Assembly: GCA_001970855.1 (NCBI GenBank)
Contig: LSSN01000959.1
Location: 1 to 16,133, forward strand
Direction: 5' to 3'
Source: Smittium culicis
Lineage: Eukaryota; Kickxellomycota; Harpellomycetes; Harpellales; Legeriomycetaceae
Length of the DNA stretch: 16,133 bases
Shown here: positions 9,535 to 16,133 of the stretch, one piece after another
Numbering within the stretch: the first letter of the stretch is position 1
Layout: each line of letters opens with the position of its first letter
Made by a program: the position numbers and the translations under genes
The notes under the pieces: generated by a model
What the model saw: the letters and a program-made list of their open reading frames with translations, nothing else
Told to the model about the DNA's origin: nothing
Databases searched by the model: none

Positions 9535-10590
9535 TTAATTTAATTGGACTGATATTTCTACTATAAGTTTTTTTATTAGGGGGTGTGTCTTGAGATAATT
9601 TATACGCTTTCGAAATTTGAGAAAGTGAATTTTATCTATTATTAGAGTTTTAATCTATGTTCATTCTATTGTTATTAGTATTTTTTTTTAATCTTTCACT
9701 ATCATTATCTCTATAGCCTCCAAAGCTCTTTTTGTAACTTCCGATATATGCTGAAATACTGATTTTCTAAAATGGTTTTGGACTACAATCAGTCTTTAAA
9801 TTTCCTTATTTACCACACTTCCAGAATTACGCAGGTGGGACTATCCAGGTAGATTCCTTTTCTGAAATATTTTTATATCCCTTATAATTGATAATAGAAT
9901 CAGTTTGGCTCTTTTTTTTTTTGATCAGGTTTACTATGTGTTAATCTTCGCATATCGACAGAATTTATTACATATTTTTCATCTCTTCTTGAATTCGATT
10001 TTTCGTTTCTTCAATTAAATATTCCATAATTTTAACTGAAAAAATTATCTCTGAATCATACATCTTGTCATAATCTTTGTCTCTCAGATTATCTAAAAGA
10101 AGATCATACTGTTCAATCTAAATATTTAATCTTGCTAGTTTGAAGAGTCTAATTATTTTTCTATAGCCTATTACTATTTCCCTTTTGTATAGATTTGATA
10201 GAGCAAGATTCTTCCTAGATTCTACTCTATTTTTTTCTTTCATCAAAAGTTTTTAGGAACACTGATTTAAATCGATCCCAATTCCTGTATATGAGTGATA
10301 ATCCTTAGTGCTAATTTAATCTGCACCGACTAAGCATATCTATAAAAATTCGATTTTATCATCGACATTTTTCTCTTTCCTATAATACTTTAAACACCTT
10401 TCATATATCTCAGCCCAGAGATGTGAAGATTCAGTTCAATATCGTGTAAATTTTTGTAGTTTGTTCACCTTTTTTCAATCAGCCAATTTAATTATTAATT
10501 CGCCTAATTTTATGGCTAATAAATATCAATTTAATTCGTGTTATTTTTCTCTAAATTAGTTAATTCAACTATTCCTAGCTGAATCGCCAT
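9535..10590 (-). pseudogene. Gypsy gag with CCHC zinc knuckle, decayed
   Basis: Gag forms the particle and binds element RNA. A possible start is the ATG at 10590-10588, reading MAIQLGIVELTNLEKNNTN before a stop. After a shift come LGELIIKLAD and, from 10417, WAEIYERCLKYYRKEKNVDD, then KIEFL, a stop and ICLVGAD, a typical gag core pattern with its tryptophan. Downstream pieces include DRFKSVFLKTFDERKK, then SRKNLALSNLYKREI and a Glu/Lys-rich segment to about 9970. At 9826-9785 the zinc knuckle reads F-W-K-C-G-K-stop-G-N-L-K-T-D-C. Its C-X2-C-X4-H-X4-C spacing is exact, but the first cysteine is phenylalanine and the histidine asparagine, so it could not hold zinc normally. A run of eleven T on the plus strand (9912-9922) marks one change of frame, probably a slippage indel. 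A Ser/Asn-rich tail leads into the protease. Confidence 0.7.
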
Positions 10591-10884
10591 CTCAGAACCT
10601 TTTCTAGAGTCCCAAGAACCTGTTTATTATTACGATAGATAATTTATTACTAGCATTATTCGCTCATTAAGCAACAAATGATTTAATAATTTATATTTTA
10701 TTTTATATTGTAACTAATTAAAATTAAAAAGTAAATTTTTCTTTTCTGTCCCAAAGATGCGATCTTATTCTTATTTCCTTTTTCTTGGACCTATATATGT
10801 TTTTTTTTATTTCTTTTTTTGTCGTCTGTTAAAGGCACTTTCTTAATAATTAATTAAACAATAATTATATAGTAACTATATAAT
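10591..10884. other. AT-rich gap between gypsy gag and LINE RT; possible remains of the gypsy 5' LTR
   Basis: This stretch separates the first gag codons from the last recognisable LINE codons. For a minus-strand gypsy element its leader and 5' LTR should lie here. I found no matching copy below 7640, no clear primer-binding site beginning TGG after a CA end, and no TG...CA boundaries. It contains T-runs and the word TATATA. Assignment as LTR rests on position only. Confidence 0.25.
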
Positions 10885-11289
10885 TCATATTTATATATTC
10901 TTCAATACGAAACTATAATTAAAAATAGTTTTTTATACACTTTTTCGCCATAATTAGATTTTTTTTGGTCTATAATTTCTGAGATCCTTTAGGTCTACTT
11001 TTTTTGGAATTAAAAAAAATTTTGAATCGCAACTAATGAATCGCAATTTTTATATTTTTATTTTCCTATTCAAAATTTTGGCGATGTGATTGATAATAAA
11101 CTTTTTTAATTGTACACATAATTCAAAGCATAACCCATCTAGCCTAGAATCTTTGTTGATGGGAGATACTTAAATTAAATTTATTATTTTACTGTGCTCA
11201 ATATTTCTATCTATTAATGTTTGGTCATTAACATGTATTTGTAGACTAATTTTGAAATAAGCTCCTATTTTGAGTTTGAGTTTGCTCAC
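10885..11289 (-). pseudogene. LINE reverse transcriptase, N-terminal part, decayed
   Basis: Non-LTR retrotransposons copy their RNA at a nicked target with this enzyme. One minus-strand frame from 11289 to about 10960 (roughly 110 codons) holds only two stops. It reads LIDRNIEHSKIINLI, stop, VSPINKDSRLDGLCFELCVQ, then, after a stop, FISCDSKFFLIPKKVDLKDL and RNYRP. The first part matches the LINE pattern S-P-x-N-K-S-P-G-x-D-G-L-x-x-E, with the SPG triplet changed but DGL kept (DG at 11139-11134). The second matches I-P-K-K-G-D-x-x-D-L-x-N-Y-R-P, with G changed to V. After a frameshift YGEKVYKKLFLII may be the following YK segment. The catalytic FADD/YADD box and everything after it are missing before the gypsy coding region begins, so the element is truncated or interrupted here. 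Confidence 0.85.
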
Positions 11290-11745
11290 CTGTTTAATAA
11301 TAGCTATAATTAAAAATCATGCACCATTTTTACAATTTATTTATTGCATAAACTATAATTTTCCTTATTAAACAGATCAATATTCAATTTTTTTCTCTCG
11401 CTAATCTAAGAAGTCCAAAGAACAGTTTATTAGGTTTTAATTTGTTATCACTTTTTTTAACCTTGATCAAAAAAATCTTCTATCCTAATTTTCTTTTTTA
11501 ATTTATATTTCTTGGTTTTCATTGGGTTTTACCTCGAGTAAGAGAGTTTCTTTATTGAAATTATTTAGTATCCTAATAATAATCATCTATATAATAGTTT
11601 TATTGTAATTTCTGTTTTTTAAATTTCATTTTTTTTTTGTAAAATTTTTTTTTTAAATATATTCTTCAAGAGAGCTTAAAAATGTTAAAAATGCATTATT
11701 TATTTTATTGGATCTAATTTCGTTTTCTAGTAGCTTAAAAATAAG

Positions 11746-12300
11746 CTTCCAGTTTCCTTTAGCCTATTTTTATTTTCTAAACTAAAACATAGGTTATTTT
11801 TTATGCATTTGTGATTAGAAAACTCTGTTGATCATATTTATTTTATTGTTGCGCTATTTATATTTGCATTGAGAAATAAAATAATATCAAGTCTTGATTT
11901 TTATATTCCAGAGTATCTTTCCCATATATCTAAATTTAGTAATTATTTTGATATTACTTTTCTCGAATTGAACTGAATAATTATATTTCTCATATTGTAC
12001 GATTAAATATGGGTTTTATTTTTTTTATTTGGTAACATGTTTTCATAATCATTCTCAACCATGTTCAAATCCCCTAATAAATTAATTTTTCATTATAATT
12101 TTTTTTTGTTAATATTTCATGAAATAATTCCAGTAAAAATTTTCTTTTTGAGCATATCTCAAATAAATAATTATTATTTTTAAATTTCTTTTGCATGTTG
12201 TAATTAATTTTTGTTGCAATTATCATCCCGTATAAGAAAATATACATCATTATTATATTATAACTATTTTTTTAATTATAGTGACATTTTTTATTGTTGT
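11746..12300 (-). pseudogene. LINE ORF2 APE-type endonuclease, decayed
   Basis: This domain nicks target DNA to prime LINE reverse transcription. On the minus strand ICSKRKFLLELFHEIL precedes INLLGDLNMVENDYENMLPN; GDLN (D at 12071-12069, N at 12065-12063) is the GDFN box of the AP-endonuclease fold. In the same frame, after several stops, come LLNLDIWERYSGI, KSRLDIILFLNANIN (SRLD at 11897-11886, the SxIDY box) and STEFSNHKCIKNNL, where the normally invariant SDH is SNH (11819-11811). Three endonuclease motifs in the right order and spacing in one frame are strong evidence. A frameshift later GNWKLIFKLLENEIR (from 11757) matches the G-x-x-W-K-L-N-x-x-L-L segment that links endonuclease and RT in LINEs. 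The N-terminal third, with the ETH box, is not recognisable up to about 12500. Confidence 0.8.
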
Positions 12301-12539
12301 GTTTATTTTTCTATCTCAGGTGCTGGACAAAAACGTTTTATTATTTTCCTTAATATTTATTATTTTTAATAAAAATATAACCACTTTTATAATATATCTA
12401 AGTAGGGAAAATTTTAACTATCCTTTTTATTTTATACTATTTCTTTAAAAATAAATTTGGCTATTGATTTAATATTATTTTTATACATTTTTTTGCTTAA
12501 TAAAAAACTTATTGAGCTTTTAATTTTTTAGATTCGAAG

Positions 12540-13416
12540 AAGAAATTATTTCTCACTAAATGCCTCCGACTTTTTTAAGTTGAGTTCAAAATAGTTTTTT
12601 AACAAATATTACATTCTTTTCTATCGCATAAATATTTATGAGATGGATTTTTTTTAGATCTATAAAGTACTTTCCACTTATATTAACCAAAATATCTTTA
12701 GATTATGTTTAAACAAGCGAATTATTTAAATATATCATTGGAATCACATTATTATGGTAGAATATTATTCAATAATATACCTTTTCTTTTATAGAAATTT
12801 TTTTTAGCATTCCCTTTATAGTCTTTTTTTTAAGGTTTTTATTTAGATTTATGAAATTTAATATATTTTTGTAAATAATGCCTTATGTTTTCTAATTAAT
12901 CTGTAGTCATAATTTAAATATCAGGTGAGCTGTCCATATTTCTACTATTTATCTGATATCGAAAAAAGTCTTCCTCACCACCTATACCGCCTAAAAAATT
13001 TTTATAAGTATGTTAATTTTTATATTATTATCTTTTACAATCTTTTTTGTGTCTAATAACTCGGGGTTTTCAACATTAGATCTTACTTATAGTTTTTTTA
13101 TTCCGTTTTTAAACTCTGTATTCCTTTTTTTCATCTCTTTTTATATCAGTTTTTTATGCTTTTTTAAAGATTTTTTCTCGATAATATCAATTTTCTTTCG
13201 TTTTTGATTTTTATTTCTATAAATTCATGTCTCCACTGTGACGCATATTTTCAATACATTCATATTTTTTGGTCTCAACTGTTAAGATTTAATTGGATTA
13301 ATTTTAATTAATTCGCTGATCTAAATTATCCAATCAAATTATTTTATTTAATAGTATAAATGACTTAGAGATTCATTTTTTGAATCTCTAAGTCTTTCAA
13401 TTTTTCTCCTTCTCAT
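12540..13416 (-). pseudogene. Lysine-rich coding-like remnants, possible LINE ORF1
   Basis: Upstream of the endonuclease the minus strand keeps readable pieces: MRRRKIERLRDSKNESLSHL from an ATG at 13416-13414, QLRPKNMNVLKICVTVET, KKRNTEFKNGIKKL, VENPELLDTKKIVKDNN, GGIGGEEDFFRYQINSRNMD, LENIRHYLQKYIKFHKSK and PSHKYLCDRKECNIC. Stops and frame changes separate them. Their high Lys/Asn content and position before an ORF2 endonuclease suggest a LINE ORF1, which binds RNA. The CDRKECNIC cluster could come from a zinc finger, but no full pattern is present. I recognise no family, and AT-rich DNA favours Lys and Asn codons by chance, so confidence is low. The pyrimidine-rich open frame on the opposite strand at 13010-13207 is a shadow. 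Confidence 0.3.
13362..13394. repeat. Strong hairpin: 14-bp perfect stem, 5-base T loop
   Basis: GACTTAGAGATTCA (13362-13375), a TTTTT loop, then TGAATCTCTAAGTC (13381-13394) form a perfect 14-base inverted repeat, with two more pairs possible outside one mismatch. Arms this long and this close are unlikely by chance in 16 kb, and the arms are less AT-rich than their surroundings. It sits just inside the coding-like remnant that begins at 13416. It could be a fold-back element end or a structured RNA piece. Confidence 0.8.
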
Positions 13417-15079
13417 TATAAAAATAACTTTCGAATCTAAAATCAGCTTTATATTAAACCGAATTTAACATTAAAATTTATTATAATTGGAATTAAATTT
13501 CAATTTTTAGTTTTGATAATAATTTTTATACTCTCATATGGAAAATAGTTAAATATTGAGAGTTTAAGATCGTTTATTCCTAGTCATATCCCTATTTAAT
13601 TTAAATATTCGTTAACCTTTAATTAATTCTTCCATTAACTAAGCATAATATATGCTGACAGGCTTATCTTTTATTCATTTTATCAATAAAAACTTTCTGC
13701 GATTTAAATAGTTCTGTATTTTTATACATAACTTTATTATAACTTTATGCGACTAATTATTGAAGTTTCTGATAATTTGATTCCACCTTCACTCGAATTC
13801 GATTACAGGTGGATATACTAGTAAAAATGAACTTAATTTTTCTTGGAATTTGGAATCGTATTTAATTAATATGGTAAGGTACATGAAATTTTACTTGAAC
13901 TTGGTTTTTTTCTTTTTTTAAAATACAATTCAAATGTTACTGGTTGGTCGATTTTTTCCCTTATAGGAAGAATATAATATTAAATCTTGTATGAGTAAAA
14001 AATTCAGTAAATAAATACTCAGTATTTTTTACTTGATAATTTTTATTACAGTAAAAAATTCGAGTAAGAAGCATTGTTTTTACACCAGATTGGCCCAAAT
14101 ACCGTTTCATATCAAATTTTTTCATTTTAGGAGCTTTTAAATTGTCTTAAAAATAATTATGATTTTTTTCTTTCATAAAAAGATTGTTCTATAGTAATTT
14201 TTTACATATGAATATTATATAACAATTATATTCAATTTCAGCAAATAAATTTCACGTCAAATTATATAATTTACCGCTGGATATATATTTAAGAATTTTA
14301 CTTTTATTTCTAATTTTTCATTTTTTATTAATATAGGAGCTTGGATATCAATATAATCTCTTAAAGTATGTATTTTAAATTTTAAGTATTGATATGTTAT
14401 TTTTTAGAATAAAACCTATTATTTATTATGCAGAAAGTTTATTTTTAAACATAAACTTGAAAAAAAAAATGCGATATAAGACCTCAAAAGTATCTAATTA
14501 ACCAGGTTTAAAGTACAAATATACTCTGCATATATTTTTATGAGCTGTATTTAAAAATTATAACACACTTCTAATATAATTTAATTCCTAATTTTTAATG
14601 CATTATTTTTTATTATTAGGTTATTTTATAGTTAAATTTATCCATATAACATCCTATATATTTAAAAGCTTATATTAAAATATTTTATACAGTAAAAATT
14701 AAAAAAACAAAAAAATTTTAATTTTCAGTTCTAATTCTTTTAAATAATGCATCTTTTAGGTTTAATTTAAGAATAGTATTGTCTATTTTAATATTATTTC
14801 TTCATACAAGTTATATCTCAAACTAAATAACTCTTTAAATTTATATAATTCAGTTAAAAGTAAAAAAAATATTAAAAGCTATAAACTTTAAACTACATTA
14901 AAATTTTTGAATAATATAAATTTTTTTTTTATATTTTACTTGAGGTATTCTTTAGGTTTATCGTTATATAATAAAATAATTCTAAATTTGGTTCAAGATA
15001 TTACTTGGATTTTTAGACTTAAATAAAAAAGTTATAAAAAATTTTTAAGCTAATTACTTTATTCTTTTTTATTTATTCA
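13417..15079. other. AT-rich stretch with one coding-like block, no identified gene
   Basis: Most of this stretch is AT-rich without signal. On the minus strand from about 13900 to 13615 a single frame of roughly 95 codons has only a few stops and reads, in part, NFMYLTILIKYDSKFQEKLS, SFLLVYPPVIEFE and KVIIKLCIKIQNYLNRRKFL; another piece at about 14120-14060 reads KMKKFDMKRYLGQSGVKTML. I recognise no family; it may be further LINE ORF1 or an unrelated dead gene. Beyond 14130 I see nothing codable. Confidence 0.4.
13994..14068. repeat. Cluster of related direct and inverted repeats around AGTAAAAAATTC
   Basis: AGTAAAAAATTCAGTA (13994-14009) is followed by TACTCAGTATTTTTTACT (14016-14033), nearly its reverse complement, and then by CAGTAAAAAATTCGAGTAAG (14049-14068), a direct copy of the core. 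The three units could fold into alternative hairpins. They may be the decayed end of a transposon, or simple-sequence DNA. Confidence 0.5.
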
Positions 15080-15549
15080 CAAATGTACTTGAGATTCTTG
15101 TAGATTCTTTAAATGATTTTTCTAATCTAATAATTTAAGTTTCTTGACATTAAATATTTAAATATTCACGCGAATCTAAATTATTTAGTAATCTTTTTTC
15201 TCTATAGATACTGATTTCCGAGCCTGAATCACAGCCTCATTTTGATTATGACATATATTATTGAATTAATAATCGTTTGATTTCGATTAATTGTATCTTG
15301 TGATAATTCTGGAAACAAATTTTTACGTGGAATCATAAATTTTTCTTCATTTGGACTTGGAAATATTTTGAAAAAATTCATTTTAGTTTTTTTTTAACAT
15401 TTTTACATTATTGAGATAATGTCTCAATTGAATGATATAAGCTTATAAAACTATAAATTTGTTCTATAGGATTATTTTCGGGGCTTTTAGTGTGATTTAT
15501 TAAAGAATTTTTATAATTAGTTGTATTTTTTTTAATTATAATTCTATCA
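15080..15549 (-). pseudogene. Possible C-terminal tail of the pogo/Tigger relic
   Basis: Below the last recognisable catalytic segment the minus strand still has coding-like pieces: NPIEQIYSFISLYHSIETLS at about 15470-15410, PSPNEEKFMIPRKNLFPELS at about 15359-15300 and EKRLLNNLDSREYLNI near 15200-15150. Position fits the variable C-terminal region of Tigger transposases, where an acidic and leucine-rich tail is usual. No motif proves it and the terminal inverted repeat was not found. Confidence 0.35.
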
Positions 15550-16075
15550 AGCGGCTGGATTAACAATGTTGTGTTTGGCGGCAAAAAAAAGAAATTCGAT
15601 ATTTGTTATTTAGGCTATTATGTGATCCTTGAGATTATCAATTTTAATTAATAATCTTATTTCAAAATCAATCTTATTTTAATTTATTTTTCAGTAAAAA
15701 CCAAAAATATCTTCTTGTATTATCCAAGAACTTTTCTTAATTTATATTTGATATTAAAATTAGAGATTTTATTTTCCTTTTAATGACTTTGAGGGGTTTT
15801 CCCCTATTATCAAAATATTAAGTTTCTCTCTAGACACACTAACAATAAATAGTATTTCCTCATCTTTTTTAAAGATTTTATACCTCTTTGATTTTCATTG
15901 GATCCAATAAAAGTTTTTTTAGAAGGTTTTCTCAAATATAAACCAGTTTTATCTATATTAAAAACATCTTCAAGCTCACATTCTTATTAGAATTTTTGGA
16001 AATTATATACAAAAATTTTTTCTGGTTCTTTATCCCAATTGAAAAGTTTAAATTTTAAATCATTTCTGAATTTAA
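15550..16075 (-). pseudogene. pogo/Tigger-like DDE transposase, decayed, probably continues past right edge
   Basis: Transposases of the Tc1/mariner-pogo group cut and paste their element with three acidic residues. On the minus strand FNWDKEPEKIFVYNFQKF (from about 16040) leads after two stops to ECELEDVFNIDKTGLYLRKP; NID at 15959-15951 keeps the first catalytic D of the family's N-x-D-E-T-G-L box, with E changed to K. A frameshift gives EILFIVSVSREKLNILIIGE and NPSKSLKG, matching the strand and the pLvIGKskNPrcfKg segment. Further on come SWIIQEDIFGFY, LLIKIDNLKDHIIA (D at 15639-15637, the second catalytic residue, with H) and TNIEFLFFAAKHNIVNPAA, matching the family's LPPNTTSxxQPLD segment, in which the third D is lost (A). 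Stops and several shifts make it dead. The N-terminal CENP-B-type DNA-binding part would lie right of the window. Confidence 0.8.
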
Positions 16076-16117
16076 TTTAGGAAAACATCCGTTATAGCCT
16101 AAAAATCTTTATTATTG

Positions 16118-16133
16118 TTTTTTTTTTTTTTTT
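16118..16133. repeat. Homopolymer run of at least 16 T at the window edge
   Basis: The last 16 bases are all T and the run may continue beyond. It may be ordinary simple sequence or mark a sequence boundary. Confidence 0.8.

Larger units (their letters stand above)
7643..10590 (-). mobile_element. Decayed Ty3/gypsy LTR retrotransposon, gag to RNase H
   Basis: Reading the minus strand from 10590 down, the canonical Ty3/gypsy order is recovered: a gag core, a zinc knuckle at 9826-9785, an aspartic protease at 9529-9190, reverse transcriptase at about 9070-8226 and RNase H at about 8225-7643. RT before RNase H, with the protease directly upstream, fits Metaviridae-type elements; the order of integrase cannot be used because no integrase is seen. 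Stops, at least six frameshifts and changed catalytic residues show the copy is dead. Neither LTR, primer-binding site nor target duplication could be identified, so the outer limits given are those of recognisable coding sequence only. Many differences are transversions and indels, so decay is not purely C-to-T. Confidence 0.9.
10885..12300 (-). mobile_element. Decayed LINE (non-LTR retrotransposon) ORF2 core
   Basis: Endonuclease, linker and the start of the reverse transcriptase lie in the order EN-RT on one strand, which defines an APE-type LINE; the SPGxDG and PKKGD..DLRNYRP boxes fit L1/Tad-like groups. The 3' half of RT, any zinc-finger tail and a poly-A end are not seen. The element probably extends up to about 13416 through ORF1-like sequence. 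The gypsy relic begins about 300 bases past the RT break, on the same strand, so a nested insertion is possible but unproven, because the missing LINE half was not found on the other side. Confidence 0.85.

Noticed and set aside
10600..10640. TTGGGACTC on the minus strand as a gypsy primer-binding site
   Set aside because: Its complement does not look like a tRNA 3' end: the T-stem pattern is absent and there is no LTR edge beside it.
11150..11289. Possible Helitron/PIF1 helicase end, from KLKIGAYFKISLQIHVNDQ
   Set aside because: The same frame continues directly into LINE boxes (NKDSRLDGLCFE and PKKVDLKDLRNYRP), which explain it better.
12060..12080. GTTCAAATCCCC resembling a tRNA T-arm
   Set aside because: No matching acceptor, D or anticodon arms upstream; the bases encode the LINE GDLN box on the other strand.
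13010..13207. 65-residue plus-strand open frame, mostly Phe, Ile, Leu and Ser, looks like membrane segments
   Set aside because: A pyrimidine-rich strand always yields such residues; the opposite strand carries lysine-rich coding-like remnants.

Overview
The window looks like eukaryotic, probably fungal, DNA: the edge of one live gene followed by about 15 kb of very AT-rich sequence full of dead transposable elements. The fungal call is an inference. It rests on the gene at the left edge, a Tyr/Gly/Asn/Gln/Ser repeat protein resembling fungal Ddr48-type stress proteins with an A-run before its ATG, and on the mix of Ty3/gypsy, LINE and pogo/Tigger relics. The balanced codon use of that gene (AAC as well as AAT; GGC, GGT and GGA all used) argues against an organism such as Dictyostelium. 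I cannot name a species.

Layout. Positions 1-344 (minus) hold the 5' part of the repeat-protein gene, which runs off the left edge; 345-540 is its presumed promoter. Positions 541-2040 form an island of intermediate GC with broken open stretches on both strands and no recognisable family. Positions 2041-7280 are extremely AT-rich, with no gene I can support. Positions 7287-7500 hold a perfect palindrome and a phased array of heat-shock-element-like half sites.

Positions 7643-10590 (minus) are a decayed Ty3/gypsy retrotransposon readable in the canonical order gag - zinc knuckle - protease - reverse transcriptase - RNase H, with no integrase found. About 290 bases later, at 10885-12300 (minus), comes a decayed LINE (non-LTR retrotransposon) ORF2 with APE endonuclease and the N-terminal part of its reverse transcriptase. 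Lysine-rich coding-like sequence of unknown identity, possibly ORF1, continues to about 13416. Positions 13420-15080 are AT-rich with inverted repeats and one coding-like block. Positions 15550-16075 (minus) are a decayed pogo/Tigger-like DDE transposase that probably continues past the right edge.

All three elements are on the minus strand, so the plus strand is pyrimidine-rich there and the open frames on it are shadows. Every element has stops, frameshifts and changed catalytic residues. No functional gene cooperation is visible beyond the single stress-protein-like gene. I found no convincing new biological system; the most unusual items are the heat-shock-like array beside the dead gypsy element, the same-strand stack of three element classes, and the 14-bp hairpin at 13362.
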